Part shown: positions 39,391 through 49,769 of the stretch, in pieces
Position numbering within the stretch: position 1 is the stretch's first letter
How the letters are laid out: each line of letters starts with the position of its first letter
Source: Mrakia gelida
Taxonomy: Eukaryota > Basidiomycota > Tremellomycetes > Cystofilobasidiales > Mrakiaceae
DNA length: 64,000 nucleotides
Reading direction: 5' to 3'
NCBI GenBank assembly: GCA_024345305.1
Contig: BRON01000009.1
Location: 1,488,001-1,552,000 of the forward strand
Position numbers and translations under genes: made by a program
The notes under the pieces: model-generated
Database searches by the model: none
Told to the model about the DNA's origin: nothing
What the model saw: the letters and a program-made list of their open reading frames with translations, nothing else

Positions 39391-39683
39391 GACTGGGCAC
39401 GAGAGCGGACGTCGAGCTTGGAGGAGGGAACGGGTTGGGCTGGGCTCGAGGACGAAGACGAGCTTGAGATGGTTCAACGGAGCTGAGATCAAAGGTGAGT
39501 ACTCACATTGTCGTAACCGAGAGCTAGTCCGAGAACGGAAAACCTGACTCGTCGTGATTCTCGACCTTTGTTTCCGCAACCTTCCTCGATTCCTCGACGC
39601 GTCTCCCTCGGATCCCAAATCCTCGTTCACCAACCCACACACAACCTTCCTCTACCCTCTCAGCCTCGAGTTCAAAAATCTAC

Positions 39684-40533
39684 CTAGATCTTCCTCCTGG
39701 ACCAAATCTTCGGCGTCTGTCCATCTTGGTACGTGACCTCGAGGGTTTTGTTGTGAGCTCGACCACCCTCGTTCCTGACGGCGGTTCGACCTTCCTTCCT
39801 TCCCCTTTCGAATTCACACTTCCTCTCCTCAAACCACCACTTCCCACTTCCTACCTTCCCAATTCAACCTTGCCCAACCACCCTCGAATCGTTCACCAGA
39901 CAGCAGCTCTACCCTAGGAGCCACAGGACGACCTCTCTCCTTCGCCCTCGTCCTCTCGACCCCGCCCTCGGAACCTTTCACCCTCCTCCCTCCCCTCCTT
40001 CCATTCGTCCATCGTCGGTTCAGGATCTACCCGTCTCTCAGTTCGTCAAGAGGAGATCCCTTCCTCCTTCCATCTCTCCAGACACCTCCCCTACCTTCGA
40101 AATCAAAGGGAAACAACAGCAACAGCAACCTCAGTCGACGTTCGGACTCGAGCTCAGGAACAACTCCTCCCTCCCTCCCCTCGCCTCCTCCTCCTCCTTC
40201 CCCTCTCCATCCCACCTCCCATCCCTCAACCACCCTCCCAGCCGAACCTCTCGCATCTCCTCTCGCCTCTTCTCCCTCCGAAACAACAACAACAACACCA
40301 CAACAGCACCAGCACTCGCCGATGTCCGAGGTTCCAGTTCAATCAACAGCTCAAATCGCCGACGTCCCTCCCTCTTCGTCTGCTCTTTCGACGAGGACGA
40401 TCGCTGGGAGGTCGAGTTCAGATGCAGAAGGAGTCAAGGAGTCGGAAGAGGAGAAAGGGAAGGGGAAAGACGTAGATTCTGCTTCTTCGACAACTCGAAC
40501 TCGACGTGACTCGGCCGTCGACGAACTTCCAAC
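39684..40533 (+). pseudogene. 5' part of a coiled-coil gene interrupted by a copia element
   Basis: The exon from 39684 reads LEFKNLPRSSSWTKSSASVH. It crosses an intron (39729 to about 39918) to ATGRPLSFALVLSTPPSEPF and then a long Pro/Ser/Thr/Gln-rich stretch (for example SPSETTTTTPQQHQHSP). It ends acidic (KESEEEKGKGKDVDSAS) and is cut at DELPT by the left LTR. The reading frame resumes unchanged after the element at 45375. The true start is not found; it should lie before 39684. Function unknown. Confidence 0.55.
40529..40533 (+). repeat. Target-site duplication CCAAC (left)
   Basis: CCAAC immediately before the left LTR, repeated at 45375-45379 immediately after the right LTR. Five bp is the expected size for Ty1/copia integrase. 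Confidence 0.9.
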
Positions 40534-40760
40534 TGTTGTTGGGTCGTCCACTTGAGCTTAGGGATGTCTGCAGGATGTGGTTCAAAGCTTGTTGTATAAA
40601 GCTAGCTACTCGAAAGGTTTATATACTATGGAAATGGTCACGTGATCTGAAGGTAGCTTACAAAGCTGTTTACGAAGAATGGTTACTAACAAGGGGACTG
40701 AACGAGACGCGTTACTAAGCTACTACGTAAGATCTCTCTGCGAGTCGCCACCTTCCAACA
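40534..40760 (-). repeat. 3' LTR of the copia element
   Basis: 227 bp, ends TG...CA with TGTTG/CAACA short inverted termini. By eye identical to 45148-45374. TATA-like AT-rich motifs (TTATATAC, about 40618) lie in the middle. Confidence 0.95.
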
Positions 40761-40790
40761 CTCCCACTCGACGAGCTGAGAGTCCTTCCT

Positions 40791-43700
40791 TCATTTCCCC
40801 CTTTGCGGGTTTCCATCCATGTCTCCGCTGGTCTTTTGATCCACGCGCGAGGTTTCCTTCTGGATGTTGAGCGATTTCTTAAACCGTTCGAGCTTTTCGA
40901 CTCCGAGAGCCTTGGTGAGGATGTCTGCCTGCATGTCCTCGGTGGGACAGTAGTTGAGCTTGATGAATCCTCTCTGTTGGGCCTCTCGTCCGTATTTGTA
41001 CGCGACGTCGATGTGCTTGGTCTTCTCCGAGTGAGTACCGTTCTTGGTTGTTTCGATGGCTCCTTGGTTGTCTACGTTTACTGGGATCGATCCGGTGTCG
41101 TATCCGAGTTCAGCGAGGATCTTGGCGACCCACCTAAGGCTCCGGCATCCTGCGGAGAGAGCGATGTACTCTGCTTCAAGAGAAGAAAGACTGATTGCCT
41201 TTTGGCGTCGACTCGCCCAGATGACTGTGGATCCAAATACCTTGACGACGAAACCTGTTGTTGATCGTCTTGATTCCATGTCTCCGGCGTAGTCGGAGTC
41301 GGTCCATAGTTCTGCGATTGGAGCGTCCGAGTGTCCTCCAAGTTGAAGCGACGTGTCTGCTGATCCTTGTAGGTATCGCATGACCTTCTTGACTGCTCCC
41401 CAGTGAACCCTTCGTGGGTCCGAGCTGAATCGGCTGAGAACTCCGACGGCGAAGGCGATGCCCGGTCGGGTGCAGACTTGGAGGTACATCAACGATCCCA
41501 CCGCTTCGAGGTAGGGTACTCCGTCCAGCTTCTCTGATCCCGAATCCTCCGATTGGACCGACTGTTGCCTAAAGTCGTCCATCGGAACCTTGTTTGATTT
41601 TGCGTCGACCATGTTGAATCGTTCGAGGACCGTTTGAACGTATCGTTTCTGGCTGAGGTCCATTGTCCCCGCCTTGCGGTCCCTCGTAACGTCGATTCCG
41701 AGGATGGTTCCTGGGTTGAGGTCTCCTCTGTCGTCGATCTTGAATTCCTTCTGGATCTCCGTCATGACCCACTCCAAATCCTCCTTGTCTCCTGCGGCGA
41801 CGAAGTCGTCAACGTACTGGACCAGCATGATCCGTCGTCCCTTCCTATGCCCTATGTAGATGCAAGAGTCCGCTTCGAGTGGATGGAGATTGAGTTGAGT
41901 TTGAAAGAACTTTGAGGAGTGATTGTAGAACGCGAGTGGCGATTGTTTGAGTCCGTATAGGGCCTTGAGGAGATGCGCGACGAGTTTCTTCTTGTCGGCT
42001 CCCTTTTGTTCGTACCCTGTTGGCTGTTCCATGAAGACCGTTTCGACTAGGTCTGCTGTGAGGAACGCCGTCTTGAAGTCTCCTTGGACTAGATCGAGAT
42101 CCTCCGATGCTGCGATGGCGAGGACGATCCTGAGTGAGTTGAGCTTTGATACCGGTGCGTACGTCTCGACGTAGTCGACTCCTTCTTGCTGACTGAATCC
42201 CTTGGCGACCCATCTGGCTTTGAAGCGAGTAATCCTCCCGTCGGCTCCTTTCTTGAGCGCGTAGACCCAGCGACCTCCGACCGTTTTTGATCCTGAGGGT
42301 AGCTCCGTGAGTTCAAAGACTCCGTTCCCTTCCATCGACACCATCTCTTCGTCCATCGCTTCCCTCCAGAAGTATGCGTGCTCCGACGCCATGGCTTCTC
42401 CGTATGTATTTGGGACGGAGGGTGGTGGAAGATCCTCGAGTTTGGGTTGCGTCGCTTGAGCGTGTCCGGCGAAGTCCTCCGAAATGAAGTCGGTGATGTC
42501 GTAGTCTGTCTGGACAAATCTTGCCGAGTCTCCTGTTCCTGTGAGAGGTTTCTTGTGCCGTTGACCTCGTCCGTAGCTCCCACTCAAATCGACAGCCGGT
42601 TCATCGATGATGGGCTCGTAAGTGTAGGAGTGCTTGACGCGTGATGGGTTGGGTTTCCTTGCCTCGGTCTCCCTGACCGGGTCTTGTTGGTTGGACTTGA
42701 GTAGGTGCTGTTCCTCTCCTTTGTCCTCCTCTAGTTCCTTCTCTTCTTCTTCCTCCTCCTTGTGGTCCTCCTTGATTCCGGCTTGTCCCATTCCTGGTAG
42801 CTCCACCGTCTGGTGGACTCCACGTGTTTCGTCGAAGATAACGTCCCGAGAATGAAGGATCGACCGCTTGGGGTCTCCATGGACTTGAAGTCGATAGGCC
42901 TTCTTCCCGTTGAGATCGCCGTATCCGAGGAAGATGCACTTGATGCTCTTGGGTTGATGCTTGATCTTTTGAAGGTTGAGCGCGTAAGCGAGAGCTCCGA
43001 ACGTCCGCATTGCAGTGAGGTCGGGCTTCCTTTTGTAGTAGGCTTGGTAGGGGGTTTGAGAGTTGACTGAGGATGAGGGAATGCGGTTGATTGTGTATGT
43101 GGCGTAGTTCATGGCTTCCGCCCAGTAGGATCCGTCGAGGTCCCTCGCGTCTCGTAGCGCGCAGGTGATCTTCTCCTCGATGGTTCGCATTCCTCGTTCG
43201 GCCTTGCCGTTTTGTTGCGGTGTGTGTGGGATAGTCGTTTCCTTGGTGATTCCTTCGTCCCGGAGATAGAACTCGTAGTCCTTCGACGTGTATTCCCCAC
43301 CGTTGTCTGACCTGATCCGTTTGACGACGTGATTGGTCCTTTTCTCCTCCCTTTTCCTCCAGGTGATGAATGTTGCCAGTGTTTCCGACTTCCTCTTCAA
43401 TGCGAACGACCAGTGGTAGTTGCTGAAGTCGTCCCAGATCGTCATCATGTAACGCATTCCTTGAGCCGAGGCGATTGGCATCGGTCCGGCGAGATCCGTG
43501 TGGACGAGTTCGAGAGGTGAAGTGGTTTTGGTGGTGGAGGTGGGGAATGGAGTTCGATGTTGTTTCCCTTCGACGCAAGGTACGCAGATCCTTTCCTTGA
43601 ATCCGATGATGTCCTTTTTGGTGAAGGTTGGTAGGAGCTTCTGACGAGACAACTCCTCCATGGCGGAGATAGAAGCGTGACCGAGCCGGCGATGAAGGAC

Positions 43701-45098
43701 CTCGATCTTGTCGACTCCTGTTGCCGCGAGTGCTACGTCTTCTCCTCCTGAGCCGACTCCCTTGAAGTCGCTCACGTCCAGCATGTAGAGGTTCTTCGAC
43801 ACCTCTTTTCCCTCCATGAACAGCGATCCGTCTCGAAGGAACTGGCATCGCTTGTTGGTTTGGGTTGTCCCCTTGCTGGGGAACCTGGTCTCGACTCCTT
43901 TGTTACCGAGTTGACCGATACTGATGAGGTTGCTGAACCCTGGGATGTGGTATACGTCGGAGATGGTGAAGGCCTTCCTTGATCCTTTCACGGTGGTCTG
44001 GAGGTGGATGGAGCCGATGCCGAGGATCTGAACGATTGATCCGTTGGCCGTCGTGACCGTTCCGTTGTGCGCCTTGTATGTTACGAAGCGTTCCCGGTCC
44101 CCGACGATGTGGTTTGATGCTCCACTATCGGCGATGTATCCATGCTTGGTTTGAGCGAAGAGCGCTTGGGCCGACGTCGCGATGTCGGATCCTGCTTGAA
44201 GACCGTAGTCTACGAGGTGCGCCTCTTCCCTATCCTTCCAGTTCTCCTTGTTCTCCTTCTTCCCCTTCCCGAACTTCCTTCCCTTTCCACCTTGTCCCTG
44301 CCCCGTGGGCTTTCCTCCATTCAACTCCCAGCACTCCGACTTGAAGTGTCCGACCTTGTTGCACTGATGGCACTTGGCGGTTCTCTTGTCGACTAGGAGG
44401 ACTGTTTCCTTCGACGATGAAGTACCGGTCGGTTTGAGGGACTCGTGAGTCCTTACGTGGATGAGGAGGGATGTGGCGACGGCGGTTGGGTTGAGTTCTT
44501 GTTTTGATTCTTGTGCCTGGAGCGTTTGGTGTTGAATGAATTGTTCGAGTGATGCGGGTAATCCACTGAGGAAGAACATTGTGCTCATCCTGTCTGGGAT
44601 GTTGAGGCCGAGAGCTGACATGTCGTCGATGATCCTTTGGAATTCGTCGATGTACTCCTGTACTGGTTCTCCCTCCTCCATCTTGAGGTCCCTCATCCTT
44701 CGGATGGCCATGACCTCTCCCGCTCCTCCTTCCACCTTGTGAGTCTTCCTCAGAAGATCCCATGCCTCCTTTGCGTGTTTGCAGTTCCGGATCCGAGGTA
44801 GTTCTCGGTCGCTGACCGCCATTTGAATCCTGTGGAGCGCGAACTCGTCCATATGGTCCCATTCTTCGATGTCCTTGACGTTGTTCTGCTGCTTCACGAC
44901 CTCTTGTCCGGTGGTGTCCTTTTCCATAATTTCCGGGGTGAGGTTGGGCCTGGTTTTCGTACCGAGGACGACGGGCTTGATTCCTGCTTCTCCAAAAGCG
45001 ATCTCCATCCTTACTGACCACGTCTCGTAGTTGGTACCATCGAGAGCAGTGAGCTTGAACAGCTTGTGATCCAGCTTCTTGGAGTAGTTGCTTGACAT
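40791..45098 (-). CDS. Copia Gag-Pol polyprotein, intact
   Basis: 1435 residues from MSSNYSKKLDHKLFKLTALD. Domains in order with rough residues: Gag (UBN2-type) 1-230; CCHC zinc knuckle CHQCNKVGHFKSEC at about 240; aspartic protease motif IADSGASNHIVGD at about 322; integrase zinc region HRRLGHAS at about 467; integrase core with HTDLAGPM and RSDNGGEYTSKDYEF, then PHTPQQNGKAERGM, to about 700; reverse transcriptase about 930-1180 with QGDFKTAFL and the catalytic YVDD; RNase H about 1260-1400 with ELWTDSDYAGD. Gag and Pol share a single frame, so no frameshift is needed, as in many copia elements. All catalytic motifs checked are present, so it may be autonomous. Confidence 0.96.
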   Translation of the reverse strand: MSSNYSKKLDHKLFKLTALDGTNYETWSVRMEIAFGEAGIKPVVLGTKTRPNLTPEIMEKDTTGQEVVKQQNNVKDIEEWDHMDEFALHRIQMAVSDRELPRIRNCKHAKEAWDLLRKTHKVEGGAGEVMAIRRMRDLKMEEGEPVQEYIDEFQRIIDDMSALGLNIPDRMSTMFFLSGLPASLEQFIQHQTLQAQESKQELNPTAVATSLLIHVRTHESLKPTGTSSSKETVLLVDKRTAKCHQCNKVGHFKSECWELNGGKPTGQGQGGKGRKFGKGKKENKENWKDREEAHLVDYGLQAGSDIATSAQALFAQTKHGYIADSGASNHIVGDRERFVTYKAHNGTVTTANGSIVQILGIGSIHLQTTVKGSRKAFTISDVYHIPGFSNLISIGQLGNKGVETRFPSKGTTQTNKRCQFLRDGSLFMEGKEVSKNLYMLDVSDFKGVGSGGEDVALAATGVDKIEVLHRRLGHASISAMEELSRQKLLPTFTKKDIIGFKERICVPCVEGKQHRTPFPTSTTKTTSPLELVHTDLAGPMPIASAQGMRYMMTIWDDFSNYHWSFALKRKSETLATFITWRKREEKRTNHVVKRIRSDNGGEYTSKDYEFYLRDEGITKETTIPHTPQQNGKAERGMRTIEEKITCALRDARDLDGSYWAEAMNYATYTINRIPSSSVNSQTPYQAYYKRKPDLTAMRTFGALAYALNLQKIKHQPKSIKCIFLGYGDLNGKKAYRLQVHGDPKRSILHSRDVIFDETRGVHQTVELPGMGQAGIKEDHKEEEEEEKELEEDKGEEQHLLKSNQQDPVRETEARKPNPSRVKHSYTYEPIIDEPAVDLSGSYGRGQRHKKPLTGTGDSARFVQTDYDITDFISEDFAGHAQATQPKLEDLPPPSVPNTYGEAMASEHAYFWREAMDEEMVSMEGNGVFELTELPSGSKTVGGRWVYALKKGADGRITRFKARWVAKGFSQQEGVDYVETYAPVSKLNSLRIVLAIAASEDLDLVQGDFKTAFLTADLVETVFMEQPTGYEQKGADKKKLVAHLLKALYGLKQSPLAFYNHSSKFFQTQLNLHPLEADSCIYIGHRKGRRIMLVQYVDDFVAAGDKEDLEWVMTEIQKEFKIDDRGDLNPGTILGIDVTRDRKAGTMDLSQKRYVQTVLERFNMVDAKSNKVPMDDFRQQSVQSEDSGSEKLDGVPYLEAVGSLMYLQVCTRPGIAFAVGVLSRFSSDPRRVHWGAVKKVMRYLQGSADTSLQLGGHSDAPIAELWTDSDYAGDMESRRSTTGFVVKVFGSTVIWASRRQKAISLSSLEAEYIALSAGCRSLRWVAKILAELGYDTGSIPVNVDNQGAIETTKNGTHSEKTKHIDVAYKYGREAQQRGFIKLNYCPTEDMQADILTKALGVEKLERFKKSLNIQKETSRVDQKTSGDMDGNPQRGK

Positions 45099-45147
45099 GA
45101 CGAAGGATTGTTGCTTAGCGAGTGGTGGCGAACTGGTGCTGATAACG

Positions 45148-45374
45148 TGTTGTTGGGTCGTCCACTTGAGCTTAGGGATGTCTGCAGGATGTGGTTCAAA
45201 GCTTGTTGTATAAAGCTAGCTACTCGAAAGGTTTATATACTATGGAAATGGTCACGTGATCTGAAGGTAGCTTACAAAGCTGTTTACGAAGAATGGTTAC
45301 TAACAAGGGGACTGAACGAGACGCGTTACTAAGCTACTACGTAAGATCTCTCTGCGAGTCGCCACCTTCCAACA
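45148..45374 (-). repeat. 5' LTR of the copia element
   Basis: 227 bp, no difference from the 3' LTR seen by eye. Should contain the element's promoter (TTATATAC in the middle). Followed by the CCAAC target duplicate at 45375-45379. Confidence 0.95.
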
Positions 45375-48300
45375 CCAACTCCTCCTCCCTCAGCGTAGCC
45401 AACTCCCCCCCAAGCCTTGGTGGACATCTTCAGCAGCAACACTCCCTCTCCCACTCTCAACTCGTCTTCCCTTCAACCTCTTCCCTCTCCAACAACCCCG
45501 CCAACTTCCAACCTCACTCAGGTCGACCCAATGCAGGTCCCCCTTCCTGCCGAGGAAGACCGATCTCAAGGAGTCTGGGATGGAACTCCGAGAAGGTACA
45601 GAGAGGAAGAACAGAAGATGAAGGCGAAGAGGCAGAGGAAGTGGCGATGGATCCTGCTCAACGAGATAGCTAAGACAGGGGAAGGTGAATCTATCTCTTT
45701 GGTTTCGCGCGCGCCGTCGTTCTTGTCAAGAACCAGCAGCTGACTCGGTCTTTCTCCATTGCCTTCCACAGATCCCCTCAGGACGACAACCGGATCGAGC
45801 GACTTCTTCGATGCCTACGGGGAGCTCTGCTATCACTACGTCGTTGAAGACAGGGACCTCGGGATCAAGATGCTAGGCTATTACGAGGTCAACGTTCAAC
45901 GTGTTTTGCTCTTTGGTGAGTGGCCCCTCTTCTCTGCCCTCGTTCTTGCCTCCTCATCGCTCCGAAAGCTGACATCGTTTTTGCTTCCTTTCGTCTCTTT
46001 CTGTGTCCCTATCTCAGGAGGCGAAGAATTCAACTGCTGCTGCTCTCCTCTGGCTCCGTCCCCCTCCCCCTTCCCCTCCCATCTCACACGCTCCCATCCC
46101 CAAACCTTCCCACCTCTCAACATCAGCCTCGACGTCCTCATCACACCACCAACCCTCGTACTCGTCGGCGGATCAAGATCGAACCCAGGTGGCAGGGAAC
46201 GCGGAGGAGGAGGAGAGGGGTGGGTCGACGGTCGACGAGGAGGAATCGAAGGTGGAGGTGGAGAGGCGAGCAGAGGTGGAGAGGGGAGTGGATTTGTCTT
46301 TGGATGGTGCGGGGGAAGGGTTGGGAGGGGGAGCATTTGGGGGATCTAGAGGGTTGGACGGGTTGGGATTGAGCTTCGGTTCCGGTTCTCTCACGACGAA
46401 CGAGGATGAAGAGTGAGTCTCATCCGTTCCAGTCTTCCCTCCCACGGCCTTCTCGTCGATATGCTACGCGTCTTCGTCGTGCTGATGTACTTCCCTCGGC
46501 TCGCTCCTTGCTCTCACCAGCGACAACTCGAGGATCAGCGTTGAACAAGCCTTCGCTGCCGTCACTTCCGACCTCGCCCCTCGCGACTCGAAGGTCCAAC
46601 CTCTCGCGTCGATTGTTCTCAGATTTATCGCGGAGAACGGGTCTTTCTGTCGAATTCTGGGATCGTCGGTGAGTCTCTGTCCGTCGCGTCCCCCCTTCAG
46701 TTCTTGTTCGTCGTTCGCAAACCGACACTGACACTCGTTCTTCGCCTCCCGCTTCTTCTCTCCAGCTCGCTCGGAGTCGGAATGATCGAACCAAGCTCTC
46801 ACTTCGCGACATGGAAGTCCTCAACCTCGCCTCGACCGTTCGCGGACTGGAGATGACGATTGAGTCTCTCTCTCAGGAGGTCACGTCGTCGGTGAGTCTC
46901 CTTCACGTCGGATCTTCTTCTCTCGTTCACTCACCAAAGCTGACCCTCGTGCTTCGCGTCTCCGTTCCTCTCTTTAGCTCGCTCAGAACGCGACAGATCA
47001 AGCCGAAATCTCTGTCCGCGACTCGCACGTCCTCGACGTCTCCTTGACTGCTCATGGACTCAAGACGAGGGTTAGAGCTCTCTCTCGGAAGCTCAGGTCG
47101 TCGGTGAGTCTCTCTTCTCCGCGTCAGATCTTTTTGGTTGCCGCTCGCGAACCAAAGCTGACCCTCGTTCCTTCTTCTCGTCAGCTCTCTTAGAGGCAGA
47201 ACGTTCAAGCCAAGCTCACCGACGTCGAAGCCAACCTGGAGGTCGCTGTTCTCGAGAAGACATCGCTCGAGGTTCAAATCGATTCGCTCGGCCGGGAGCA
47301 GACGACGTTGGAGAAGACGCTCGTATCGGAACAGTTGAGGCCCTCCTCTCTTCAAAAGGAGAACGAGTTCATCGCCACCAAGCTCCAGGTAGTCCAGGAC
47401 ACGGTCTCGGGACTCAACCAGTCTCTCGCATCAGCCCAGGCCGACCTTTCGTCGACTCGAACGTCTCTCGAGGAGAAGGAGGCCGAACTCGAGTCGAGGG
47501 CCCTGGAGGTTGCCGCTCTGAACCAGGTTGTCGAGTCGACTCGTTCCCACCGCGAAGCTGCTCAACAGGATCTCGCCGGAGCACGTGCTCGAGGGATGGA
47601 GCTGGAGGCGGAGTTGAAGAAGAGCAAGGACGAGGTTGAGAAGAGGTGAGCTCGTTTCCCTCCTCGAGAGAAGAGGAGTCGAACCGATAGCTGATCTTCC
47701 CTCATTCTCCCTTCTGTCTTCTCTCCTGCAGAAAAGTCGCCGATGATCGTGCTCGCAAGGCTATGGAGGTCAAGGAGGACAAGATCGTCGAGGTGTCGGC
47801 CGAGAACAAGTGAGTTTTGTGATCTTCCTTCGCCTTTCGTCGACGCGTTAGTTGACTTTTCTCTCTTCGCAACGAAACAGGGAACTTCGTCTCGAGCTTG
47901 AGCGTCTCAAGGAGCAGCTCAAGTCAGTCATCTTTGCGTTTATCTTCCTCGCGTCGTCGTCGATTCAAGCTGACCTCGCTTTCCTTCTCTAACTCCAGGA
48001 ATGCGACAACAACAACCACTCGAACGGTTCCACAAGATCTCAAGGCCGTTCAGGAGGAGATCGATGAGCTCGAGAGTTCACCCAAGTGAGTCCCAGCTCG
48101 TTTCTTCCTTCGATTCGAAAGACCACCTCTCGCGACCCGAACGTCTTCCCCTCGAGCTCTCGACTGACTTCCCTTTTCGTCGCCTTGATCAACAGCCCTC
48201 CCGACGTAGAACGAGAAGATCCTCAACCTTCCACCTCGTAAGTCGAACGATCTATCGAGTCATGCGAGTGCGTCGCGTCTCTCCCCGTACTGACCTTCGC

Positions 48301-49769
48301 TCTCTTCCTCCTCGATCTTCAGCAAAGGAACCGTCGCCCCCGACCAAATCCCGCTACCACGCTCTCCTCAAACGATTCGTTCTTCACCGTCACCTCCTCC
48401 GTCATTCAAGCCCAAGCACATCGTCCCCGCCACGCCGCAAGCTTCGACCTCCCAGCTCTCTGGGAACCTCTCCCGACGTCGACTTCCTCCCTCGCCTGCT
48501 ACTTCAACGGCTTCGGAGGACCCCGAGGAGCCAAACACGTCACATAGTACCTAAGTTCCGGAGAGTCTGCACGAGGAGGAGTCGGATGAGGAGGAACGGG
48601 ACGAGGAAGGTTCGGACGTGGAGGAGTCGTCGAACGAGGAGGGTTCGGACGAGGGCAATTCGGGGGGTGAAGAGTTAGAGGAGACGGTCGAAGAGGAGAA
48701 AGCCCATGGGTCGGGGAAGAGGAAGGGGAAGGAGAGAGCGGTGGAGAGAGGTGAACCGTTGGGGAAGGCGAGAGGGCCGGACGAGGAGATGCTGGTCGAG
48801 CAGGAGGCTGATGGGAGCGTTAGCCGCAGCGAGGTAGAGGATAATGAGGAGGAGAAGGAGGAGGAGGAGGAGAAAGAGCAGGGGGAGGAGGAAGAGGAAG
48901 AGGAGGTCGTGGCAGTTGGTGAGTCGTTTCGCTCAGTCGCGTCCTTTCTCGTTTCTCTTCGTTGACTTCGACACCCAGCTGACGACTCTGTCTCTTCGCC
49001 TCTTATCCTTCTTCCTCAGTACCTACTAAAGTCACCCTTCGAACGTTCCTCCTTCCCAAGGGTCGTTCTTCGCCTCTGGAGTTCTTGAATGGTGAAGGTG
49101 AGTTTTCGTTTCCGTTCCGTCCTTCTTCCTTCCCGTTTCTTCTTCTCGACTCTCGAGCTAGGGGAAACTTCCTTACTGACTCTTATCCTTCGATACTCTT
49201 CCTTCTTCTTCTCTTCAGTCGACGACAACACCAAGGCTCTGGCGTACAAATTCATCGACCTCAAAGCCTACACTCCTCCGACAATCTTCGACGAACTCCT
49301 CGCCAACCCCCTCACTGCTGAGATCGACCTCGTCGACCTCCTTACTCCCACCGCCAGAGCAACAAACGTCTCTCACAAAGAGCATCGCGAGTCCCTCCTC
49401 ACCCTCCTCGGACTCCCTCTTCGACTCCTCACCGGACAGCTCGACGTCGACGGAATCGAACGAGTTCAAGCCGACCTTCTCAAGTCCAAGCCCAACAAGG
49501 ACAATATCATGTTCGGCGATCTCCTGGAGATCCGAAAGATCAACTGGGTCAAGTTCTGGGACGTTCGAGGATACGTTCTCTGGCTTCTCTGCTCGGAGAT
49601 TCGACTGGAGTTGGAGTCGCTCGCGACCGAGGAGGGCGAGGCTCGACGAGGGTTTGGGGAGCTCGCGCAGGATCCTGAGGTGCGAAGGAGGTTCGGAGCT
49701 GGGCTCGAGGTCCTTGGGAGGTTCGAGGAGTTGATGGTTGCGGCGAAGACCAAGGCTGGGAAGGCGTAG
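45375..49769 (+). pseudogene. 3' part of the copia-disrupted coiled-coil gene
   Basis: The frame left at 40533 continues here, with a TAG at 45396-45398. Readable exons: MQVPLPAEEDRSQGVWDG to EIAKTGE; DFFDAYGELCYHYVVEDRD; an acidic exon ending TNEDEE at 46412; then coiled-coil exons (EVTSS, LAQNATDQAEISVRD, and the long LEKTSLEVQIDSLGREQTTL to AELKKSKDEVEKR). A Glu-rich part (EEEKEEEEEKEQGEEEEEEE) and a globular C-terminal domain (YKFIDLKAYTPPTIFDELLA, then DNIMFGDLLEIRKINWVKFW) follow, ending AKTKAGKA at 49769. Lesions besides the transposon: the TAG above, a phase mismatch between exons at about 45914/46019, and a TAA at 48552-48554 inside one exon. The 3' half from about 48555 could still be an independent gene. 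Family not recognised. Confidence 0.55.

Larger units (their letters stand above)
40534..45374 (-). mobile_element. Complete Ty1/copia LTR retrotransposon
   Basis: 4841 bp with two 227-bp LTRs (40534-40760 and 45148-45374), TG...CA ends, a 5-bp target duplication and one uninterrupted Gag-Pol frame on the minus strand. The 5' LTR is therefore the right-hand one. Just inside it, read on the minus strand, the sequence CGTTATCAGCACC is the likely primer-binding area; it resembles the TATCAG-type sites of copia elements. Just inside the 3' LTR, GAGTGGGAG is a short polypurine tract. The two LTRs look identical base for base, so insertion should be recent. The element lies within the coding sequence of a host gene. 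Confidence 0.96.

Noticed and set aside
41044..45017. Many 60-400-residue frames on both strands within the copia element
   Set aside because: All overlap the 1435-residue Gag-Pol frame, which carries every expected catalytic motif.
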